Below are positions 57,095 through 64,000 of a stretch of DNA of 64,000 bases, one piece after another (the first letter of the stretch is position 1; every line of letters begins with the position of its first letter). The position numbers and the translations under genes were made by a program. The stretch comes from Zhengitettix transpicula. Its lineage: Eukaryota > Arthropoda > Insecta > Orthoptera > Tetrigidae. The DNA lies in NCBI GenBank assembly GCA_037074705.1, contig CM073594.1:78183009-78247008 (forward strand), given 5' to 3'. The notes beneath the pieces are model-generated. The model saw nothing but the letters and a program-made list of their open reading frames with translations. It searched no databases and was not told where the DNA came from.

Positions 57095-57340
57095 TATTTT
57101 TGGAACAGTCGACAAACACCTTCCTGAAGTGATCGAGGCATGGAGGAGGAAATACTGCTTTCCCACCCCAGTCATCGGAAGGGCGTGAAACGCGTACCAA
57201 GAGAACGACCTACCTAATGCATGTTTCTAAGGGGTTTTCCTTGCTAACCCTTTCTCTCCCTTCCTAATTCCTATTTTCAAATCCGTTCCTATGATATTAA
57301 ATGGGAGACGCCACATAGGCAAATAGTTTGTCTGACTAAT
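57095..57340 (+). repeat. Family A element, old degraded copy
   Basis: Recognisable blocks ('gaacagtcgacaaacacctt', 'catcggaagggcgtg', 'acgacctacctaatgca', 'cctatgatattaaatggga') with many changes and deletions, 90 bp after a much better preserved copy. Confidence 0.7.
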
Positions 57341-58295
57341 ATTATAAATTTCAAATATATTTTAGAATAAAGACATCTAAACGGGTAAGTAATTAGAAAA
57401 TCATAAATAAATGTAGAAAAATAAATTGTAAAAATAACCATCACGTTAGAATTTTCATTTTTAGTTTAGAAAATAAATTGAGTGGTTCTGATGCTGTAGA
57501 GGTCTTTTTTTTCGGGTTGAGATGGGTTATTTTATCCTCCCATCGACCATTTATCAAATAATGGTCATTCAATTTAAATCTGGTTCACGTATTCATGCAC
57601 ACTTAGATTTTATCATTCAACGAAACAAAATTTTAAAAGTTCGTAATTACCATAAGAGTGTTGTAGTATTGTATTACTATTATTAATCATGTGTATTTGT
57701 TTTCTCCCTACACTGTATTTTGAAAGGAACTATAAATTTCTCTCATATTTTATTTTTGTGTGTCGGACCATCGATTTGGAAGGTAAAGCGCGTGTGTTAT
57801 GGTAATCCTGAGCGCCCAAGGTGTCTAAACACTCGAATCTTCTGCCGCCTTCTACTTATCTTCACTACGATGTGTACTTCCTTTCAGCGGCGAGATGAAA
57901 GGAGACTCTGGAAATAGCACGGGTTCAAGGCTGCCTCATTGTATGCAAATACGGCCGAGTGTGTGGCCCAGATAATGGTAACCTCTCTGCGAAAGCAATT
58001 GTTTGCAGCGTGAAGATCCGAATCGTAACCTATTAAATTTCGCTACGCGCAGCTCACGATAGAGACGAAACAAATGTTCTAAATATTAAAGTAAGGCCGG
58101 GTGGATCCAGTTGAGCGTCGGTGCTTCAACAGCTTCATTTGTGCACGGAAATCTGTGTTTTGCAAATAAAATTATGTGGTTACTAATTCAATGAAAATTA
58201 CCATTTACAATTGGTGGATTATTTTAAAGCTACACAAGCCTATACGGACATGTGGCCTGCTTTGTCAGGATTGGTTTGACTGTTTCCCAATATAT
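57341..58295. other. Unassigned sequence
   Basis: No supported gene; open frame at 57720-57917 without motif. Confidence 0.5.
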
Positions 58296-59719
58296 TGTAA
58301 TAACCACACAGGGTCATAAATAAAAAAAATATATATATGCTTTTATTTTAACAAACAAATTTATTAACACAAGCAGAATTTACAATTGAATTTAATATTT
58401 TACCATAATAATAAGAAACTCTTGCTCTCATGGGTCTCTACTGGGTTTGACAACAAACAGAATCGAACTATTAAAAAAACCAACATTTAAGTTTTAAATT
58501 AAACAAAAGTATTTACTAAATTTATTAATGAACTTAACCTATAGATTGCTTCTAACTTTATTATCAAAAGAAGAGAACGACATCTGACTGTTATCCTTTA
58601 ATAACGTTTACATCTGTTAATATTATGCATTCCAACTTACGGTTTCTCAGGTTTACTTCGACTCGTTCTTAAGACACTCACTTTATAGTCTTGACATTCA
58701 CTCACTGACTCTAACACAATATCACTGGTTCACCGTGACACCCCTTGACGTCGTTGCTGCATCCAGCTCGCCTACCATCGAAAACAGGTCCAATTCTCCT
58801 ACTCATACAGATAGAGCTTCTGTATTTTAAAAATGTTTATAGCTGTTATGGTTTTGCTGACTGATGCTGACTCTCGCTAACCGTCTCTCGTTCCTTTCCC
58901 CCGCTAACTGTGTCTGTCTCCTCTCCCACGTTAACTCCAACTGTCCAACTGTCCAACTGTCCAACTCTTCGCTTCGTCCTCCGCCTCTCTCCCATGCTAA
59001 CTGCCAACTGTCCACACAATAGGTTATTTCCCCTATATATACCACCAGCCTCCTTGTTTTTCTCTTGTTGCAAAGTTTCGTCGCAACGGCGCGGTGACAG
59101 AATCCCATTACCCGGCCACTGGATTCCTTCCGCCTTCCTGAACCCGACAATCGTGACAGGTCCAATTTGTCTTTGGACCTCTCCGCTCACAATTGCGCGA
59201 TACTAATTTCTCCAGATCCTAAGTCAACAAGTGCCTGGACCCTCATCATCCCAAGCAATTGCGCCATTCGACATGCCCACAGCTGCAGTACCTCGCCCCC
59301 GCAATTACTCAGGACTTGTCGGCTGCTCTCTTTTGTCCGACTCGCACAAAATCTTTTCTTCCAAGTCCCAAGCAAACGACGCCACTTGTCAGGTCATTCT
59401 TCAGAGACAATAATCTGCTCTAACATAGCCACTTTGGGAACATCTGCTCGCCCACGTTCTGCGTTACTAATTCTTCACGCCGTTTCCCAAATCAATAAGC
59501 TTCTGGACCCGCAATCACTCTTTGGACCTAATTGCCGCACCGTCACACTGTCTCTACAAATTACGGCTTCCTCTCTGCCGCTCACCAGCACTCATCCTAG
59601 ATAAATGTCTTACCGCTCCGTCTTGTCACCTCGTGACAGGATCCGCGGTTACTTTTCCCACGCATTCTCTTTACGACATGTGCGCTGTTTTTAATCCAAT
59701 GCATCATATTATATGCATT

Positions 59720-59722
<3 letters not shown>
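58296..59722 (-). mobile_element. LTR-like element, family B (chain member 1)
   Basis: On the plus strand TGTAATAACCACAC at 58296 to GCATTACA at 59722, flanked by TA-rich DNA. Minus-strand text matches 49931-51187. Contains a short direct repeat of 'ctgtccaa' (58935-58965). Open frames up to 145 codons at 59167-59604 have no recognisable domain and lie in the LTR-like body. Confidence 0.7.

Positions 59723-59756
<34 letters not shown>
59723..59756. repeat. (TA)n microsatellite between two LTR-like elements
   Basis: Pure TA run that is both the right flank of one family B element and the left flank of the next. Confidence 0.95.
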
Positions 59757-59759
<3 letters not shown>

Positions 59760-60727
59760 AATATTCAAAATAGAAGGCGTTAAATAAATGAAAGAATTTA
59801 AATTACTTTTACAAACAATAGCTTTATTTTTAATACTTTAAACAATTACACAAATAATTACAAATGGAATTTATCTCAGGGTCATTACTGGGTTTGATAA
59901 TGGCTAATCATTTATTTAGAAATCTTATCAACACAAATTTCAATAAAAAGATTTACTCGTCAATTAATAAAGACAAAATTTACTTGTCGACACAAATAAA
60001 CTAAAAAGATGGATTCTACTTAAAAAAAATTATCAAAGGAAGAGAACAAAATCTGACGACTATCTTTTAATCCGGTTTACATAATTAATTGTTTTATATT
60101 GGTACTCACGGCAGCATTCCAGGATATCTTGTGACTTACGAAGCACTATGACGAGTTTTTGCACAGCTTCTACTAAAACTCACTGATTCTAAAATTAATA
60201 TTTTTATATCAAAATCAGGAACCAGGAACCTCCTCTTCGTCTCTCCCTCACTCAGTTGACTCCTGCCAATCCCTGCCTGGCTATGTTCACCGAAACTGTT
60301 TGTGCATAGCAGGTTTCGTAGTTCTACTCAAATGAATATTTCGTCTTGAGAAAAATGTTCAGGGACCAATCAAAGCTGTTGATTGGTAATTCTCGATGTT
60401 TCTCTGCAAATTTTCTTTGAATATTTGAAATTGTCTTGTCTATTTCAACTCGATCAACTTCTGTCGTGTCTGACTGCTCACTGCTTCTACTTAACTTTAC
60501 TTTTTTACAAGAATATCTCGTCTATATTAATACGACCTGTACTTGACCAAACCTTCCAGCCAACTGAATAACCGTCTCGCAATTTTGAGCGCGCAGTTCT
60601 TCTTCCGACAAAGAAACACTGCTCTGCTACATTGTTGTTTTGTGTTCGGTACCGCCGTAAGAATATATTTCTCAAACAATTTATATTTTCAAATTTGCAA
60701 TTAATGTGTTAATTAATTGGCATTACA
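59757..60727 (-). mobile_element. LTR-like element, family B (chain member 2)
   Basis: Plus-strand ends TGTAATATTCAAAA and TTGGCATTACA. Internal text 'ttatctcagggtcattactg' and 'gggtttgataatgg' matches the family. No primer-binding-like block is seen. Confidence 0.7.
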
Positions 60728-60741
60728 TTATATATATATAT

Positions 60742-61616
60742 TATAATGCCAATTAATTAGGCCATTGTTATGTTATAAATTGAATTGTAGCGGAAGGAGC
60801 TTCCAAAGCGACAATATGCGAAGGAGGCTAAAATTTGAGTACGAGAGATATAATACAGTATCAAACAGTAAAGTATGCAAATATAATTGCAAATCGCGAG
60901 TTTCTGTATGGAAGCAAGCAAATAGTTGAACGGAGAGATTTTCATTACAAGTTTCAAACGTGGGAAGCAAAAGGTTGCTTCACGCTGATGGAACGATTTT
61001 CGCATTGAGGAATCCGGTGTCCGCTAGTTGACCAGAAAGGGGAGGCTCATCCGTGGTTCCTGATAGCTGACGACGAGAAATTAAAGCGTGTGTATTAAAA
61101 TTGCAATGAAGTAGAGTCAGTGTAATAAAAAAATGGCTTTTTAGGGTGTTCGTTATCAAGATACAAGAGAGAGATCTGGTACCAGACAGACGGTCCGTGA
61201 GTAACCAAAACTTTGATATAAATTTTAAACGATAATTAAAAGGGTAGAGTCATATTTCGTTCAGCTTTCTTTCCACTTATTTTCATATTGTTTTAGGTTA
61301 ATTTTTTTAAATATTGAATTGTTAATTGGCAGTTTATACGTTGATTTTGTCCTAATTATCAAACCCAGTGGTGGCCCTGAGATAAGAGATTCGACGAATT
61401 AATAAATTAAAATTAAAGTATTTGTTTTAAATGGATGATATTCGGCATGAAAAATAGGTTTTGTACATTGTAAAATTTATCAACAATAATAAATTCCTTT
61501 TAAGCTCAATCACTGTTGTTAATTATTCCTATAATTTAATTAAATCCAGTTGATCATAACATAAAGTGGCGCCTTCAACTTGGGGCAAATTAATCATTAA
61601 CTTGTTGTTCATTACA
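60742..61616 (+). mobile_element. LTR-like element, family B (chain member 3)
   Basis: Begins TATAATGCCAATTAATTAGG (the usual TGTAAT with one change) after a 14-bp TA-rich run and ends GTTCATTACA against another TA run. A primer-binding-like TGGCGCCTTCAACTTGGGGC lies at 61567-61586. Shares 'ggtaccagacagac' and 'gagatctggtaccag'-type text with 32275 and 53215 in the opposite orientation. Confidence 0.7.
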
Positions 61617-61914
61617 ATATAAATATATATATATACTTCGACGATCTTATACGCAATCTCACTCTCCTCCATAAGCTCAAACGAGACACTGTCATAAATC
61701 ATCTCTGTATTGATAATAATCAACAAACCATTTACTCCATAAATAATGTGGCACCTTAATTTTTCATAGTGTCTTATTGCATTTTTCTGTTATATTGGGT
61801 ACTTGCACTCAATTAATTGAAAAAATTTGAATTCTGGACGGGTCAAATACTTGCGCCATAATTACCTACGTCAAATATCGGGGATAATAAAATATATCAA
61901 TGCTAGCAGAAGAA
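61617..61914. other. Unassigned AT-rich spacer
   Basis: Starts with a TA run; nothing recognised. Confidence 0.5.
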
Positions 61915-62141
61915 CAAGGTGTAGACAGGCTATGTATAGGGTAATCCACATAGTGGCAACTCCCCTCTTATAGCATAGGAAAGGGAGTGAAAGGGGGGAT
62001 GCAGAAAGGTAGAGCAAGTAATCCAAGGGTTTAACTAGGGGTCTCGGATTATGGTATAAGGATCCTACCCAGCAATTTGCCTAAAAGTGATTCAGGGAAA
62101 ACCCTAGACAAACTTGCATCGGGTAGGTCGGGAAATTTCTA
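61915..62141 (-). repeat. Family A element, 5'-truncated, 'gtctac' subfamily
   Basis: From 'ggtgtagacaggctatgtat' to 'gcatcgggtaggtcggg'. It shares the altered tail wording with the copy at 720-1170 and lacks the T-run, so its A-tail is lost or diverged. Confidence 0.8.
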
Positions 62142-63679
62142 AGACGTATTAATTTTCAAATTGGATAATTTATTTGTTTACACAATTGTTCATATATTTC
62201 TTCCAAACTGCCACCGGGATTCATCACATCGGTACAAAATACTATACATACAAATATGTAAAGATCGTAACAGTGCTCATACTTCACAAAATTACAGTTT
62301 TTATGCACGTTTGTGCCTCTGCCTAAGTGAAAATTCGCTTGGGAAGTTGTGTGGAACGTGTTTATGTTAGCGGGAACGCATCTGGTGTGGCGAATTCAGG
62401 ATGAACGAAAAACGCAGATAGAGCTTCCAGCTGAGGGCTGGTTCGAGTTATGGCTTACAGCCTGGGAAAACGGCGTTTCCCACCGCACAAAAACTAATTA
62501 AGTCTTTATCTACAAGTAAACGTTCATACATACGCGAAGAGTGGATGAGCTTCTTCCGTGCAATTCTCGCCAGAAATATTAGCCGTGCGGGTTTCCTACA
62601 ATCAGCAATAAACTGGTCTTTGCCCAAGTAGGCTTTTTATTGCTCTTTGGCGTGAGGTAGTTTTAAAGCTTTATTGGTTATATTTATCAAAAAGCTTAAT
62701 GTTCGTTGAAGCTCCTGCAGATGAGACGCATGATGGTAAATATGGACAAGTAAAATGCTAAGGCATAAAACTATGAAGTACCAGTGTTGTCGAGAAACAA
62801 CCTGAAGGATCCGGGATTCATCAGGTGAAGAGCGGTTCTCGATTCTGTAACTCGTCTGCTGCCAAAATCTTGTCTGAAATTAAAAAGTGTGTGTGCCGAG
62901 TTGTCTGGCCATCTTATAGGATGGAAAACGTGAAAGGGGCGATGTGGAAAGGAGAGTAGGCCTCGGGCACGACAGCAGCGGCGAGTGCTAAGCGTTTGAG
63001 AGGGGGAGAGTCAGGGAGGCAAAGCGATGAGCGGGGTCGGGTACGATACAGAGCTGCTGAGCGTCAACTTACTGCAGTCGCCGTCATGATGTCGTTACCT
63101 GAGGTGTTGAGTGAAAACAAGAAGTATTTATGAAAACGCGTTTTACAGAAAGGCAAGAGTAACTATGACGTTCACCTCATAGAAGGCATGACGGAGAGTA
63201 CCAACATCTGTTTAAGGATTTAAGAAAAGATTAAACACGTTTTTATTAATAAATAAAAATCCCCTTTTAAGGAATTCAATACAGTTTTATATCCGCAAGC
63301 AGGTCAGTGCCGAGGGTAGTTCCAAAATAGATTCAAGGATAATTTTTCCAAACCAAGAAAGTTTCTTTCTGCCATCGTGCTACTTCTGTCCCGATAAAAG
63401 CAATCAGTAATTATTCCATAAAAACATTTCCTGGGCCTTTTAGCATCTTTGGGGAAAATCCTAAACCGCATGTTGTTACTTTCTAAAACTATTTCAACAC
63501 TCCATTCACGTATTAATTTGATCACTCCAAGCCAAAGATAGTTGTGACAGGGATACTTAATTTAAAAAGTAATATTTTTTATAGAGAAACGAAAACAAAT
63601 TTTTTTTCCCTTATATTTTTCCATATAATAAATATTTGATGACAAAAATCCAATAACAGAAATTCCAAAAATTAATTTT
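62142..63679. other. Unassigned sequence with CpG-rich patch
   Basis: 62930-63100 is CpG- and purine-rich against an AT-rich background and contains ATGATGTCGTTACCTGAG followed by GTGTTGAGTG (from 63087), which could be a first coding exon with a donor site. There is no independent support, so no gene is called. The 73-codon minus frame at 63304-63525 has no recognised domain. Confidence 0.3.
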
Positions 63680-63791
63680 TTAATTAACTATTAAATTGCG
63701 ACATGTTTTGGTCGTCACGTGGATCTTCTTCAGGCTTTTACTACGTTATAGCATTGCGATCAAAACATGTCGTAATTTAATAATTACTTAA
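63680..63791. repeat. Palindromic repeat with CUGAAGA box
   Basis: Arms 63680-63714 and 63757-63791 pair at 31 of 35 positions, around a 42-base loop. The loop on the minus strand carries CUGAAGAAGAUC, and CAAAAC stands where GAAAC would be expected. The layout resembles 33463-33593. Confidence 0.6.
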
Positions 63792-64000
63792 TAAATTATT
63801 TTTTCAATTGTCTGTTTATCAACAAATGTAACTAAACTGACATATAACTTTATATAATATAATAAAAAAATTATTGGCGGGTATTAATTTTGCATGAAAG
63901 AGAATTTTGTTTTATTGCAATCTGCTGGAAGCTGAATGCCGTAATTGCGTAACGAAAATATTACCTCGGCCTTTAAAATTATTTATTTAACCTACGTCAA

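Noticed and set aside
59167..59604. 145-codon open frame
   Set aside because: Inside the body of an LTR-like element, with no recognisable gag, protease or polymerase motif.

Overview
The window looks like a gene-poor, AT-rich insect nuclear genome. The evidence is eukaryotic transposon families typical of arthropods: mariner, PIF/Harbinger, Jockey-type LINE, Penelope-like elements with a GIY-YIG domain, LTR-like elements and A-tailed short retroelements. There is also one large animal-type centrosomal gene. A polyneopteran such as a cockroach, termite or stick insect is my guess only; the sequence does not settle the species. No tRNA, rRNA, CRISPR array or prokaryotic operon structure was seen.

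The only convincing intact host gene is a single-exon reading frame at 41237-43996 (+). Its 919-residue product has two or three C2-like domains followed by a long coiled coil and most resembles the centriole protein CEP120. Almost everything else recognisable is repeat. Family A is an A-tailed, SINE-like element of about 540 bp with at least 18 copies: head-to-tail triplets at 720-2076, 38196-39033 and 44759-46374, one copy inside a mariner (5689-6259), and one with a perfect 13-bp target duplication inside an LTR-like element (47907-48468). Family B consists of LTR-like elements (TGTAAT...ATTACA, usually with a primer-binding-site-like TGGCGCC-CAACGTGGGGC block). They sit in TA-rich DNA at 8456, 13322, 32275, 35904, 47327, 48997, 49931, 53215, 58296, 59757 and 60742, the last three end to end. 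Families C and D are two-copy unclassified repeats.

DNA transposons are two dead mariners (4462-5289 and 5509-7294), a PIF/Harbinger element at 25505-27158 with terminal repeats, a TAA duplication and a paralogous empty site at about 11440, and a 180-bp MITE at 17681-17860. Retroelement relics are a 5'-truncated Jockey-type LINE (22070-24242, minus), a second LINE tail (52770-53180), and Penelope-like fragments at 14540, 34507-35373 (head to head) and 51204.

The most unusual signal is a scatter of short segments, several within inverted repeats, that carry the hammerhead-ribozyme-like order CUGANGA - hairpin - GAAAC (8188, 33511, 44191, 44461, more weakly 10810, 35490-35695 and 63715). Penelope-like elements are known to carry hammerhead motifs, so a link is plausible but not shown. 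A 129-bp minisatellite at 39131-39436 keeps a 43-codon period on the minus strand. Functional coupling between loci cannot be inferred: this is one gene embedded in nested repeats.
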